In this document: one piece after another, positions 1 through 10,290 of the stretch
Numbering within the stretch: the stretch's first letter is position 1
Layout of the letters: every line of letters starts with the position of its first letter
NCBI RefSeq assembly: GCF_900187615.1
Contig: NZ_FYDO01000005.1
Location: 124,001-188,000, forward strand
Source: Pseudomonas sp. Irchel s3f7
GTDB taxonomy: Bacteria > Pseudomonadota > Gammaproteobacteria > Pseudomonadales > Pseudomonadaceae
Direction of reading: 5' to 3'
Length of the DNA: 64,000 bases
Notes under the pieces: model-generated
What the model was told of the DNA's origin: nothing
Seen by the model: the letters and a program-made list of their open reading frames with translations, nothing else
Databases searched by the model: none
Translations under genes and position numbers: made by a program

Positions 1-332
1 CAGCCGAGACCGAGTTTTTCCAGTACGCCGGGGCGAAAGTTCTCGATCAGGATGTCCGCTTCGCTCAGGAGTTTTTTCAGGATCGCCAGGCCCTCAGGAT
101 GTTTCAGGTTCAGCGTCAGGGACTTTTTGTTGCGTGCCTGAACGAACCACCACAACGAGGTGCCTTCATACAGCTTGCGCCACTTGCGCAGCGGATCGCC
201 GCCATCCGGGGATTCGATCTTGATCACGTCCGCACCGAATTCAGCGCAAATGCGCGACGCAAAGGGGCCGGCAATCAAAGTGCCCAATTCGATGACTTTC
301 AGACCTGAGAGCGGTTTTGCGGTGAGCGGCAT
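1..332 (-). CDS. CaiB/BaiF family CoA-transferase, 3' end cut by window
   Basis: Only the first 110 or so codons are inside the window; the gene runs off the left edge. The reverse-strand product starts MPLTAKPLSGLKVIELGT and continues with AGPFASRICAEFGADVIKIE and later NKKSLTLNLKHPEG, which is the typical N-terminus of family III CoA-transferases. These enzymes move CoA between carboxylic acids through an aspartyl thioester; the catalytic Asp lies further downstream and cannot be checked. The substrate cannot be told from this part (formyl-, succinyl- and other acyl-CoA types look alike). The start ATG at 332-330 is preceded on its strand by an AGGAA-type ribosome site. It is transcribed divergently from yaeQ across about 150 bases. 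Confidence 0.85.
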   Translation of the reverse strand, partial: MPLTAKPLSGLKVIELGTLIAGPFASRICAEFGADVIKIESPDGGDPLRKWRKLYEGTSLWWFVQARNKKSLTLNLKHPEGLAILKKLLSEADILIENFRPGVLEKLGLG

Positions 333-479
333 GCTGGTTCCTGTAGGACAAAGATTGAGCGAGTACAGCGTTTTAACATAGCCGACTATCAGGCGCTCAA
401 GGTTGATCACCATCAATTCGTGGATTGCCTGCCGCATCGGTTAGACTTGCCGCCTTTCCCCGTATCAAGAAGCCCGTAC

Positions 480-1022
480 ATGGCCCAGCCGTCCACGACC
501 TACAAGTTTGAACTGAACCTCACCGACCTCGACCGCAGCGTCTACGAGAGTGTCAAGCAAACCATCGCCCGCCACCCATCGGAAACCGAAGAGCGCATGA
601 CCGTGCGCCTGCTGGCCTACGCCCTCTGGTACAACGAGCATCTGTCGTTTGGTCGTGGTCTGTCGGACGTGGATGAACCGGCCTTGTGGGAAAAAAGCCT
701 GGATGACCGTGTCCTGCACTGGATCGAAGTCGGCCAGCCCGATGCCGACCGCCTGACCTGGTGCTCGCGCCGTACCGAACGCACCAGTCTGCTGGCCTAT
801 GGCAGCCTGCGCGTCTGGGAAGGCAAGGTGATCCCGGCGATCAAGAACCTGAAAAACGTCCACATCGCGGCGGTCCCTCAGGAAGTCCTGGAGACCCTGG
901 CCAAAGACATGCCTCGCGTCATCAAGTGGGACGTGATGATCAGCGAAGGGACGATTTTCGTCACCGACGACCGTGGTCAGCATGAAGTCCAGCTGCAATG
1001 GTTGTCGGGCGAGCGCGGCTGA
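480..1022 (+). CDS. yaeQ: YaeQ family protein
   Basis: The 180-residue product matches the YaeQ family in length and in the opening MAQPSTTYKFELNLTDLDR. YaeQ proteins are small and cytoplasmic, and structural work has assigned them a variant PD-(D/E)XK nuclease fold; no enzymatic role is settled, and an early proposal that they replace the antiterminator RfaH was not upheld. The central stretch LAYALWYNEHLSFGRGLSD and the C-terminal segment GTIFVTDDRGQHEVQ fit the family. An in-frame extension to 420 exists, but its residues do not look like YaeQ, so the ATG at 480 is preferred. recJ begins 57 bases downstream on the same strand, so the two may be cotranscribed. Confidence 0.9.
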   Translation: MAQPSTTYKFELNLTDLDRSVYESVKQTIARHPSETEERMTVRLLAYALWYNEHLSFGRGLSDVDEPALWEKSLDDRVLHWIEVGQPDADRLTWCSRRTERTSLLAYGSLRVWEGKVIPAIKNLKNVHIAAVPQEVLETLAKDMPRVIKWDVMISEGTIFVTDDRGQHEVQLQWLSGERG

Positions 1023-1079
1023 GTCCTCGCCGTTCCTGCGGTTTTACCCTACTTCATCAAGAGAAGCCCCTGTCACCCC

Positions 1080-2789
1080 ATGCGCATCGAACCCCGCCAG
1101 CTGCCCGACACCCTGCCATTCCTCGGTGATATTCCGCCGCTGCTGACCCGCCTGTATGCAGCGCGGGGCGTGCAGTCTGAAGCCGAGCTGGATAAAAGCC
1201 TGGCGCGACTGATTCCGTTCCAGAAGCTCAAAGGCATCGAAGCGGCCGTGGACTTGTTGGTGACCGCGCTCGAACAGCGTCAACGGATTCTGATCGTCGG
1301 CGACTTTGACGCTGACGGTGCGACGGCCAGTACCGTGGGGACATTGGGTTTGCGTTTGCTGGGGGCGGCACATGTCGACTACCTGGTGCCGAATCGCTTC
1401 GATTACGGCTACGGCCTGACACCGGAAATCGTTGCCGTGGCGCTGGAGCGCCAGCCGCAGTTGCTGATCACCGTGGACAACGGTATCTCCAGCGTCGAAG
1501 GCGTGGCGGCGGCGAAACAGGCCGGGCTTAACGTGCTGGTCACCGATCACCACTTGCCCGGCGACGAACTGCCGCTGGCCGATGCCATCGTCAATCCGAA
1601 CCAGCCCGGTTGCGAGTTCCCGAGCAAGGCGTTGGCGGGTGTCGGGGTGATTTTCTATGTGCTGATGGCCTTGCGTGCGCGATTGCGCGAGCTCGGCTGG
1701 TACGCGAACAAGCCGCAGCCGAACATCGGCGAATTGCTTGATCTGGTGGCTTTGGGAAGCGTCGCCGACGTGGTGCCGCTGGATGCCAACAACCGGATTC
1801 TGGTGCACCAGGGCCTGGAGCGCATTCGTGCCGGACGCGCCCGACCGGGGATCAAGGCGATCCTCGAAGTGGCCAAGCGTGACCACACGCGCATCACGTC
1901 GACCGACCTGGGCTTCATCGTCGGCCCGCGCCTGAACGCGGCGGGGCGTCTGGACGACATGAGCCTGGGCATCGAATGCCTGCTGACCGACGACGCCGGG
2001 CTGGCTCGCGAAATGGCGGCTCAACTGGATGGCATGAACCAGGACCGCAAATCCATCGAGCAAGGCATGCAGCGTGAAGCGCTGGCGCAGCTCAAGGATT
2101 TGCCCGTGGAGTCGATGCCGTTCGGCTTGTGCCTGTTCGATCCCGAGTGGCATCAGGGCGTCATCGGTATCCTCGCCTCTCGCATGAAAGAGCGTTACTT
2201 CCGGCCGACCATTGCTTTCGCCGATGCGGGCGATGGTTTGCTCAAGGGGTCGGGGCGTTCGGTCCAGGGCTTTCATATCCGCGATGCCCTGAGCGTGGTG
2301 GCGGCGCAGCATCCGAACCTGATCACCAAGTACGGTGGTCATGCGATGGCCGCCGGCCTGACGCTGCCGGAAGCGAATTTTCCGCTGTTCGCCGAAGCCT
2401 TTGACGCTGAAGTGCGTCGGCAATTGCGCGAAGAAGACCTGACCGGGCGCTTGCTGTCGGACGGCACGCTGGCGGTGGAAGAGTTTCATCTGGAACTGGC
2501 CCGCGCCCTGCGCCATGCCGGTCCTTGGGGGCAGCATTTCCCGGAGCCGTTGTTTCACGGCGTGTTCCAGTTGGTCGAGCAGCGCGTCGTAGGCGAACGG
2601 CATCTTAAAGTCGTCCTCAAGAGCGAGTGCGGCTCGGTCAAGCTCGATGGCATCGCATTCGGGATCGACCGCGACATCTGGCCGAATCCGACCATCAAAT
2701 GGGTGGAATTGGCCTACAAGCTCGACCTCAACGAGTTTCGCGGAAACGAGACGGTTCAACTGAAGATTGCCCACATCGAACCGCGATAG
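1080..2789 (+). CDS. recJ: Single-stranded-DNA-specific 5'-3' exonuclease RecJ
   Basis: The 569-residue product is a full-length RecJ. The DHH phosphoesterase core is clear: the metal-binding GDFDADG lies at residues 74-80 and the TDHH motif at 155-158, and the DHHA1 glycine motif GGHAMAAG is near residue 419. A C-terminal OB-like region (about 460-569) should bind ssDNA. RecJ degrades single-stranded DNA 5' to 3' with Mn2+ or Mg2+ and acts in RecFOR recombination, mismatch repair and base excision repair. The start is ATG at 1080, with a GAGAAG ribosome site about 11 bases upstream. A REP element pair follows the stop codon directly. Confidence 0.97.
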   Translation: MRIEPRQLPDTLPFLGDIPPLLTRLYAARGVQSEAELDKSLARLIPFQKLKGIEAAVDLLVTALEQRQRILIVGDFDADGATASTVGTLGLRLLGAAHVDYLVPNRFDYGYGLTPEIVAVALERQPQLLITVDNGISSVEGVAAAKQAGLNVLVTDHHLPGDELPLADAIVNPNQPGCEFPSKALAGVGVIFYVLMALRARLRELGWYANKPQPNIGELLDLVALGSVADVVPLDANNRILVHQGLERIRAGRARPGIKAILEVAKRDHTRITSTDLGFIVGPRLNAAGRLDDMSLGIECLLTDDAGLAREMAAQLDGMNQDRKSIEQGMQREALAQLKDLPVESMPFGLCLFDPEWHQGVIGILASRMKERYFRPTIAFADAGDGLLKGSGRSVQGFHIRDALSVVAAQHPNLITKYGGHAMAAGLTLPEANFPLFAEAFDAEVRRQLREEDLTGRLLSDGTLAVEEFHLELARALRHAGPWGQHFPEPLFHGVFQLVEQRVVGERHLKVVLKSECGSVKLDGIAFGIDRDIWPNPTIKWVELAYKLDLNEFRGNETVQLKIAHIEPR

Positions 2790-2796
2790 CTTTTTT

Positions 2797-2899
2797 GTGG
2801 CGAGGGAGCTTGCTCCCGCTGGGCGGCGCAGCCGCCCCAAAACCTGCCACTGCGATTGGGTGTGCTTTGCACACCAACGGGAGCAAGCTCCCTCGCCAC
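2797..2899. repeat. REPIN-type inverted pair of REP sequences (GAGGGAGC family)
   Basis: A perfect 22-bp inverted repeat (2797-2818 and 2878-2899, core GAGGGAGCTTGCTCCC) encloses two shorter hairpins: a GC-only stem at 2821-2838 and a stem at about 2856-2877. The element starts 7 bases after the recJ stop codon and may act as an mRNA 3' stabiliser or transcription barrier. It belongs to a different REP family from most others in the window. Confidence 0.8.
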
Positions 2900-3110
2900 A
2901 GGGGACGCATTGGACGCTGATTGGAGGTGTTTCATTCTTGAACCCTCCCTGATCTTGCGATGTCGACTAGGCTCTAAGCACTGCTTGATTATCCTTGTGA
3001 CGTTTTGTCCATTTTTTGCCCGCGGGGGCGGGTGCTGTAGCTTTTTCCTGTCACTCGTCGACTTTTCAAACAGAACCCTGGAGCCTGCCCACTGATTCGA
3101 GAGGTGCCCC

Positions 3111-4217
3111 ATGAGTCTGCTGCTTGAACCCTATACCCTTCGCCAATTGATCTTGCCCAACCGCGTCGCGGTCTCGCCGATGTGCCAATACTCAAGTGCC
3201 GACGGCCTGGCCAATGACTGGCACCTGGTCCACCTCGGCAGCCGCGCGGTCGGCGGGGCCGGGCTGGTGTTTACCGAAGCCACGGCGATCACGGCCGATG
3301 GGCGCATCACCGCACAGGACCTTGGCCTGTGGAGCGATGAACAGATCGAGCCTTTGCAACGCATCACTCGCTTCATCGCGGCGCAAGGCGCCGTGGCCGG
3401 TATTCAACTGGCCCATGCCGGTCGCAAGGCCAGTACCTACAGACCGTGGCTGGGCAAGCACGGCAGCGTCAAACCCGACGAGGGTGGCTGGGTTCCGGTC
3501 GGCCCTTCACCGATTGCTTTCGATCCCCAGCACACCCAGCCCAAGCAGCTGGATGAAGGCGAGATCGCGACGATCATTCAGGCGTTTGTCGATGCGGCCA
3601 AACGCTCGCTGACCGCGGGCTTCAAGGTGGTCGAGATCCATGCAGCCCATGGTTATCTGCTGCATCAGTTTCTTTCGCCCTTGAGCAACCAACGCCGTGA
3701 TCAGTACGGCGGTTCGTTTGAAAACCGCATCCGATTGGTGTTGCAGGTCACCGAGGCGGTGCGTGCGGCGTGGCCCGAAGAGTTGCCGGTGTTTGTCCGC
3801 GTCTCGGCGACCGACTGGGTGGAGGACGGTTGGAATCCGGATGAAACCGTGGAGCTGGCCCGTCGCCTGAAAGACCTGGGTGTGGACTTGATCGATGTAT
3901 CGTCGGGCGGCACGGCGGTGAACGCTGAAATCCCCACGGGGCCCGGCTATCAGACCCGATTCGCCGAGCGCGTGCGCAAAGAGTCAGGCATCGCCACCGG
4001 TACCGTCGGCATGATTACCGAGCCGGCCCAGGCCGAGCACATTCTGCGCACCTGCCAGGCGGATATCATTTTCCTGGCGCGTGAATTGTTGCGCGATCCG
4101 TACTGGGCGCTGCATGCGGATGACGATCTGGGCGGACGCAAGGCGGTCTGGCCGGCACAGTATCAACGGGCGACCCATCGCGAGCAGCCGATTCACGAGT
4201 CGGACCTGCGCGACTGA
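3111..4217 (+). CDS. NADH:flavin oxidoreductase, Old Yellow Enzyme family (YqjM/XenA-like)
   Basis: The 368-residue product is an FMN-dependent TIM-barrel ene-reductase of the Old Yellow Enzyme family. Diagnostic parts are the N-terminal PNRVAVSPMCQYSS, whose Cys tunes the flavin in the YqjM/XenA subclass, the active-site segment HAAHGYLLHQFLSP with the paired histidines, QLAHAGRKAS for substrate binding, and the C-terminal phosphate-binding TVGMI segment. Such enzymes reduce activated C=C bonds and can reduce nitroesters and nitroaromatics; the natural substrate is unknown. The start ATG at 3111 follows a GAGAGGTG ribosome site. The gene stands alone, converges on glpD and shares a bidirectional terminator with it. 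It could be named xenA-like, but the subgroup is not certain. Confidence 0.92.
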   Translation: MSLLLEPYTLRQLILPNRVAVSPMCQYSSADGLANDWHLVHLGSRAVGGAGLVFTEATAITADGRITAQDLGLWSDEQIEPLQRITRFIAAQGAVAGIQLAHAGRKASTYRPWLGKHGSVKPDEGGWVPVGPSPIAFDPQHTQPKQLDEGEIATIIQAFVDAAKRSLTAGFKVVEIHAAHGYLLHQFLSPLSNQRRDQYGGSFENRIRLVLQVTEAVRAAWPEELPVFVRVSATDWVEDGWNPDETVELARRLKDLGVDLIDVSSGGTAVNAEIPTGPGYQTRFAERVRKESGIATGTVGMITEPAQAEHILRTCQADIIFLARELLRDPYWALHADDDLGGRKAVWPAQYQRATHREQPIHESDLRD

Positions 4218-4232
4218 ATCCATCGACATGAA

Positions 4233-4264
4233 AAAGCCCCTGAATCGTGAGATTCAGGGGCTTT
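4233..4264. terminator. Bidirectional Rho-independent terminator
   Basis: A 14-bp perfect stem with a GTGA loop (core GCCCCTGAATC / GATTCAGGGGC) is flanked by A- and T-rich tails. It sits between the convergent oxidoreductase gene and glpD and can serve both. Confidence 0.85.
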
Positions 4265-4283
4265 CGTTTGTCCGGATATTTGA

Positions 4284-5822
4284 TCAGGCGGCTTGGATCT
4301 TGCTGCGGTTCTGCTCGACCTTGTTCAGGTAGTCCTTGAGTTTTTCCTGCTCCTCCGCCGTTGTGAACAAGCCGAGTTTGCTGCGACGCCACAGAATATC
4401 GTGGGCGGTGGTGGCCCATTCTTCGCTGCACAGGTAATCGACTTCGCGGGTGTAGAGACCGCCGCCGATGTGTTCGCCCAGATCCCTCAGACTCTCAACG
4501 CCCTCGAGCATGCGCCAGGTGCGGCTGCCGTAGGTCGTGGCCCAGCGGCGTGCGATTTCACTCGGGACCCAGTCGAACTGGTCGCGAATGCGCGAGCTCA
4601 AGGCTTGTGGCGTGGTCATGTCTTCACCGCCCGGCAGCGTGGCGCTGGCGGTCCAGCTCGGCTGGATGTGCTTGAAGTACGGTGCAAGTTGCGCCAGCGC
4701 CGACTCGGCGAGTTTGCGGTAGGTGGTGAGCTTGCCGCCGAACACCGACAGCAACGGTGCCTCTTCACCGGCGCCGGACAGCGCGAGGGTGTAGTCGCGA
4801 GTCACGGCGGACGGGTTATCGGATTCGTCGTTGCACAGCGGCCGCACGCCGGAATAGCTGTGCAGGATATCGTCGCGGCCGATCTGTTTTTTGAAGTGGG
4901 CGTTGACCACGTTCAACAGGTAATCGGTCTCGCCGTCGGTGATTGCCACGTTCGCCGGATCGCCGGTGTACTCGCGGTCAGTGGTGCCGATCAGGGTGAA
5001 GTGGTTCAGGTATGGAATGGTGAACACGATACGCTGATCTTCGTTTTGCAGGATGTGCGCGTGTTCGCCTTCGTACAGCTTCGGCACGATCAGGTGGCTG
5101 CCCTGAATCAGGCGGATGCCATACGGCGATTCCATTTTCAGATCGTCGCGAATGAACTTGGCGACCCATGGGCCGGCGGCGTTCACCAGAGCCTTGGCAC
5201 GGATCGAAAAAAGGCTGCCGTCGGCGCGCTCCAGGTGCAAGTGCCACAGGCCTTTGACGCGACGCGCACTGACGCAACGGGTTTGAGTGTGAACGTGGGC
5301 GCCTTTTTCCCGGGCCGCCATGGCGTTCAACACCACCAGACGTGCATCGTCGACCCAGCAATCGGAGTATTCGAAGCCTTTGGTGATCTCGCTTTTGAGC
5401 GCGCTGTCCGGGCCGAATTTCAGGCTTTTCGAACCTTGCAGTTGCTCGCGCTTGCCGAGGTTGTCATACAGGAACAAACCGGCGCGGATCATCCAGGCCG
5501 GGCGCAGGTGCGGGCGGTGTGGCAGCACGAAACGCATTTGCTTGACGATGTGCGGCGCCTTGGCCAGCAGCACTTCGCGCTCAGCCAGGGCTTCGCGCAC
5601 GAGGCGGAATTCGTAATGTTCCAGGTAACGCAGTCCACCGTGGATCAGCTTGCTGCTGGCCGAGGAGGTGTGGCTGGCCAAATCATCCTTTTCGCAAAGG
5701 AACACCGACAGCCCGCGGCCGGCAGCATCCGCTGCGATCCCCACGCCATTGATCCCGCCACCGATGACGGCGATATCGTAGACCTCGGAAAGAGGGGGCG
5801 TAGGCAAGGTGGAAGTGGGCAT
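4284..5822 (-). CDS. glpD: Aerobic glycerol-3-phosphate dehydrogenase
   Basis: The 512-residue flavoprotein oxidises sn-glycerol 3-phosphate to dihydroxyacetone phosphate at the inner membrane and passes electrons to ubiquinone. The FAD-binding motif GGGINGVG is at residues 21-28, followed by the family signature SSKLIHGGLRYLEHYEF; the C-terminal domain runs from about 390. Length and sequence match GlpD of other pseudomonads. ATG at 5822 is chosen because a longer reading to 5870 would run into the operator palindrome. The gene follows glpR but has its own upstream region with GlpR-type half-sites, so it is probably transcribed separately under GlpR control. An antisense open frame of similar length covers it and is regarded as a shadow. 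Confidence 0.97.
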   Translation of the reverse strand: MPTSTLPTPPLSEVYDIAVIGGGINGVGIAADAAGRGLSVFLCEKDDLASHTSSASSKLIHGGLRYLEHYEFRLVREALAEREVLLAKAPHIVKQMRFVLPHRPHLRPAWMIRAGLFLYDNLGKREQLQGSKSLKFGPDSALKSEITKGFEYSDCWVDDARLVVLNAMAAREKGAHVHTQTRCVSARRVKGLWHLHLERADGSLFSIRAKALVNAAGPWVAKFIRDDLKMESPYGIRLIQGSHLIVPKLYEGEHAHILQNEDQRIVFTIPYLNHFTLIGTTDREYTGDPANVAITDGETDYLLNVVNAHFKKQIGRDDILHSYSGVRPLCNDESDNPSAVTRDYTLALSGAGEEAPLLSVFGGKLTTYRKLAESALAQLAPYFKHIQPSWTASATLPGGEDMTTPQALSSRIRDQFDWVPSEIARRWATTYGSRTWRMLEGVESLRDLGEHIGGGLYTREVDYLCSEEWATTAHDILWRRSKLGLFTTAEEQEKLKDYLNKVEQNRSKIQAA

Positions 5823-5861
5823 CGGCTCGGGCCTCGGAATTCTTGATGTTCTGTATTTGAA

Positions 5862-5881
5862 TTCGAACATTAATGTTCATT
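5862..5881 (-). promoter_or_regulatory. Predicted GlpR operator upstream of glpD
   Basis: A perfect 14-bp palindrome (GAACATTAATGTTC, 5865-5878) lies 40-60 bases upstream of glpD. Read as half-sites, 5862-5871 (AATGTTCGAA on the minus strand) fits the remembered GlpR half-site WATKYTCGWW exactly, and 5872-5881 (AATGTTCATT) has one mismatch. Binding by the GlpR encoded just upstream is inferred. Confidence 0.6.
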
Positions 5882-5965
5882 TGCGAAAATACTAGCCCAT
5901 AAAGACGCGCGCAGCCAGCCGGCTTCGATTGAAAATACTCATCGAAGGGCCGTTAAAGGAAAATT

Positions 5966-5975
5966 TACGAACATT
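5966..5975 (-). promoter_or_regulatory. Additional GlpR-type half-site
   Basis: AATGTTCGTA on the minus strand is another exact fit to the remembered WATKYTCGWW half-site, about 95 bases upstream of the glpD-proximal palindrome. It lies between the REP pair and glpD, so it belongs to the glpD control region. It may be an auxiliary half-site for looping or cooperative binding. Confidence 0.4.
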
Positions 5976-5994
5976 GTATGGCGGGGGGATTGAT

Positions 5995-6060
5995 TGTAGG
6001 AGCCGGCTTGCTGGCGATGGCGCCCTTGAGTACGCCATCGCCAGCAAGCCGGCTCCTACA
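5995..6060. repeat. REPIN-type inverted pair (TGTAGGAGCCGGCTTGC family)
   Basis: A perfect 28-bp inverted repeat (5995-6022 and 6033-6060) with a 10-base spacer lies between the glpR stop and the glpD control region. The same family recurs at about 31.6, 46.7 and 60.4 kb. Confidence 0.8.
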
Positions 6061-6082
6061 GGTTGTTTAACTGCCTTCGGCG

Positions 6083-6838
6083 TTAAACAACTTCCAGCCG
6101 AACCTTGTGCTGGTTCAACAACTGCGCAAGCGCCGGAGAAGGCTGCTGATCGGTCACCAGGCAATCGACCAGGCTGATCGGCCCCAGGCGAATCATGGCG
6201 TTGCGCCCGAATTTGCTGGAGTCGGCCGCCAGGATCACTTGGCGAGCGTTGGCGATGATCGCCTGGGACACCCGCACTTCCTGATAATCGAAGTCCAGCA
6301 GACTGCCGTCTTCATCGATGCCGCTGATCCCGACCAAGGCGAAGTCGACTTTGAACTGGTTGATGAAGTCGACGCTGGCCTGGCCCACGACACCTCCGTC
6401 GCGGCGCACGTTGCCACCGGTCAACAGCACGTCAAAGTCGTCTTTGGCGCTGAGCATCGAGGCGACATGCAGGTTGTTGGTGATGATCTTCAGGTGATTG
6501 TGATCGAGCAGTGCGCGGGCAATGGATTCGGTGGTCGTGCCGATGTTGATGAACAACGAGGCATGGTCGGGAATCTGCGCGGCAATGGCTTCGGCAATAC
6601 GTTGCTTTTCATCGCGCATTTGATCGGCGCGCATGGCATAGGCAGTGTTTTCGACACTGGAGTCGTACGCCGCGCCGCCGTGGTAGCGACGCAACAAATT
6701 GGCTTCCGCGAGCTGATTGATATCGCGGCGGATAGTCTGCGGAGTAACAACGAACAGCGTGGCCATTTCCTCGATGCTGACATAGCCGCGTTCGCGGACC
6801 AGTTCGAGGATTTGTTGCTGACGGGGAGGCAGATTCAT
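6083..6838 (-). CDS. glpR: Glycerol-3-phosphate regulon repressor GlpR (DeoR family)
   Basis: The 251-residue product has the DeoR-type winged helix at residues 3-57, with the recognition-helix segment [14 protein letters not shown] and the wing [10 protein letters not shown] sugar-phosphate-sensing domain of the ISOCOT fold follows ([10 protein letters not shown] near 95-105, [14 protein letters not shown] near 141-154). DeoR-family GlpR represses glp genes and releases DNA on binding glycerol 3-phosphate. Its place between glpK and glpD and the GlpR half-sites before glpD support the assignment. It lies 94 bases after glpK on the same strand and may be read through from the glpF promoter or from its own. 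Confidence 0.96.
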   Translation of the reverse strand: MNLPPRQQQILELVRERGYVSIEEMATLFVVTPQTIRRDINQLAEANLLRRYHGGAAYDSSVENTAYAMRADQMRDEKQRIAEAIAAQIPDHASLFINIGTTTESIARALLDHNHLKIITNNLHVASMLSAKDDFDVLLTGGNVRRDGGVVGQASVDFINQFKVDFALVGISGIDEDGSLLDFDYQEVRVSQAIIANARQVILAADSSKFGRNAMIRLGPISLVDCLVTDQQPSPALAQLLNQHKVRLEVV

Positions 6839-6932
6839 GGGGCGTCCTTTGGGCTGCCGTGCAAAATTTTCCCATGATGCCGCAGGAATCCGCTCCCTGC
6901 CAGTTACTACAGAGACGAGTCAGCGTCTTTGC

Positions 6933-8483
<1,551 letters not shown>

Positions 8484-8514
8484 TCAAAAGGGCAGGTGTT
8501 GCGCGCCAACGGTA

Positions 8515-9366
8515 TCAAGAAGTTCTTGGTTTGCCGTCAATGGCCGTTGTTACATCCTTTGTAGCAGGTATGGCGTTCGGCAAATGGCGGGCAATCAACC
8601 CGCGATAGGCGGCGGCGCCCAGGCAGGCACCGACAATCGGCGCAAATACCGGAATCAGGAAGTACGGAATATCGCGTCCGCCAGTGAAGGAAATTTCACC
8701 CCAGCCAGCGAAGAAAGTCATCAGCTTTGGTCCGAAGTCGCGTGCCGGGTTCATCGCGAAACCGGTCAGCGGCCCCATCGAACTGCCGATCACGGCAATC
8801 AGCAGGCCGATCAGCAGCGGCGCCATTGGGCCCTTTGGCAGGCCGTTGTTGTCGTCGGTCAGGGACATGATCACGCCCATCAGGATGGCAGTGATGATCA
8901 CCTCGACCAGAAACGCCTGGGTGGTGGTCAGCGCAGGGTTCGGGAAAGTGGAAAATACCGACGCCAGTTCAAGGCTGGCCTGGCTGCCGCGAATCATGTG
9001 ATGGGTTTGTTCGAAATCGAAGAACAGATTGCTGTAAAGCGTGTAAACCAACAAGGCGCCACAGAATGCCCCGGCGACTTGGGCAAGAATGTAGAAAGGC
9101 AATTTGCGCTTTTCAAAGTCAGCGAAAAGGCTCAGCGCGATGCTGACGGCGGGGTTCAAATGCGCGCCGGAAACCCCGGCGGTCAGGTAGATCGCCATGC
9201 TGACACCGATGCCCCAAATGATGCTGATTTCCCACAAGCCAAAGCTGGCGCCCGCGACCTTGAGGGCGGCAACGCAACCCGTACCGAAAAATATCAGCAA
9301 CGCCGTACCCAGGAATTCGGCCATGCATTGGCTCGAGAGCGACGGTTGTTGTAAAGCAGTAGTCAT
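8515..9366 (-). CDS. glpF: Glycerol uptake facilitator (aquaglyceroporin)
   Basis: The 283-residue inner-membrane channel of the MIP family admits glycerol by facilitated diffusion. Both pore NPA boxes are present: HLNPAVS with N71 and MNPARD with N206, the latter with the Asp typical of glycerol facilitators rather than water channels. Six membrane-spanning segments and two half-helices can be read. ATG at 9366 follows an ACGAGGT ribosome site; a longer in-frame extension is not needed. It is first in the glpF-glpK(-glpR) unit, and a sigma70-like promoter lies 145-170 bases upstream. Confidence 0.96.
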   Translation of the reverse strand: MTTALQQPSLSSQCMAEFLGTALLIFFGTGCVAALKVAGASFGLWEISIIWGIGVSMAIYLTAGVSGAHLNPAVSIALSLFADFEKRKLPFYILAQVAGAFCGALLVYTLYSNLFFDFEQTHHMIRGSQASLELASVFSTFPNPALTTTQAFLVEVIITAILMGVIMSLTDDNNGLPKGPMAPLLIGLLIAVIGSSMGPLTGFAMNPARDFGPKLMTFFAGWGEISFTGGRDIPYFLIPVFAPIVGACLGAAAYRGLIARHLPNAIPATKDVTTAIDGKPRTS

Positions 9367-9510
9367 TGAAACCTCGTTGTTTTTGTTGTCTGGCGCTTTT
9401 TTGCCATCGTGGTCGAAGCGCATTTTTCACCGAGGCAGGATCCCCATCCTGGTCGCGGTTCACTGCCGGGTATTGCTGTAGGACGTTTCGCTTAGTTTCA
9501 GAAACGAAAA

Positions 9511-9537
9511 AATATAGACAAGAAACACTGCTGTCAA
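9511..9537 (-). promoter_or_regulatory. Predicted sigma70 promoter of the glpF operon
   Basis: On the minus strand a perfect -35 TTGACA (9532-9537) is followed 15 bases later by TATATT (9511-9516), or 17 bases later by TATTTT. Just downstream lies a TTTTTCGTTT segment next to the mirror GTTTC-A-GAAAC, a near match to the GlpR half-site, which would place a repressor over the start region. The rest of the 350-base gap between glpF and ybaK shows no gene. Confidence 0.55.
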
Positions 9538-9718
9538 AGGTCGAAAGTGAACTATTGGTCACAAAAAAACTATTCGTCGCATGAATGAACGAATGACTGG
9601 ATGGCCGTGAGTGCGAAGTAGACAAGCTGAAACAAGGCCGCCATAGAGCCTTTTGTGGACCAATGTCCTAGAATCCGGCGCAGTGTTTTTCATCTGCCGA
9701 CCCGTCTGGAGCTGTCTC

Positions 9719-10189
9719 ATGACCCCTGCATTGGATTTGTTGAAAAAGGTTCGGGCCGAACACCGTGTGCACAGTTACGAACATGACCCGAAGGCTGCGT
9801 CCTATGGCCTGGAAGCTGCGGAAAAACTGGGTCTCGACCCGGCTCAGGTGTTCAAGACACTGTTGGCAGCCAGTGAAAAAGGGGAGTTGTTGGTGGCGGT
9901 TGTCCCGGTGGTAGGAACGCTGGATTTGAAGGGGTTGGCTCAGGCGGCTGGCGTGAAAAAAGTTGAAATGGCCGACCCGGCGGCGGCACAGCGATCCACC
10001 GGCTACCTGCTGGGCGGCATCAGTCCGCTGGGGCAAAAGAAGCGCCTGCGCACGTTTATCGACAATTCGGCCCAGCCGTTTGCCAGCATTTATGTCAGTG
10101 CAGGCCGGCGCGGTCTGGAAGTTGAATTGGCCCCCGCGGTGCTCGCCGAGCATACCCAGGCGAAGTTCGCGGAAATTGGCCGGGTTTGA
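9719..10189 (+). CDS. ybaK: Cys-tRNA(Pro)/Cys-tRNA(Cys) deacylase YbaK
   Basis: The 156-residue product is a free-standing editing-domain protein of the YbaK/EbsC family, which hydrolyses Cys-tRNA(Pro) misacylated by prolyl-tRNA synthetase. It has the family fold from [24 protein letters not shown] through QVFKTLLA and the C-terminal [13 protein letters not shown]. The start ATG at 9719 gives the family's usual length; an in-frame extension to 9653 has no family similarity. It is transcribed divergently from the glp operon. Confidence 0.93.
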   Translation: MTPALDLLKKVRAEHRVHSYEHDPKAASYGLEAAEKLGLDPAQVFKTLLAASEKGELLVAVVPVVGTLDLKGLAQAAGVKKVEMADPAAAQRSTGYLLGGISPLGQKKRLRTFIDNSAQPFASIYVSAGRRGLEVELAPAVLAEHTQAKFAEIGRV

Positions 10190-10290
10190 AGGGCTTCGTT
10201 GCCGCTGTATGGTGGAAATAAGTGTGCTCTGTCACTGGTGCCATCTTTAGAGCGGCTTCATGCTCGGTTGCCTGACAAAGGGAGAAGGTT

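Noticed and set aside
1044..2840. Antisense open frame of nearly 600 codons across recJ
   Set aside because: It exactly mirrors a well-conserved gene and arises from the GC-rich third-position bias; its translation has no family features. The same applies to long antisense frames over glpD (4293-5846), glpK (6837-8564), metG (29746-31635) and groEL (35747-37609).
2797..2899. Palindromic repeats as a possible CRISPR array
   Set aside because: The repeats are inverted pairs scattered between genes, not direct repeats with equal spacers, and no cas genes are present.
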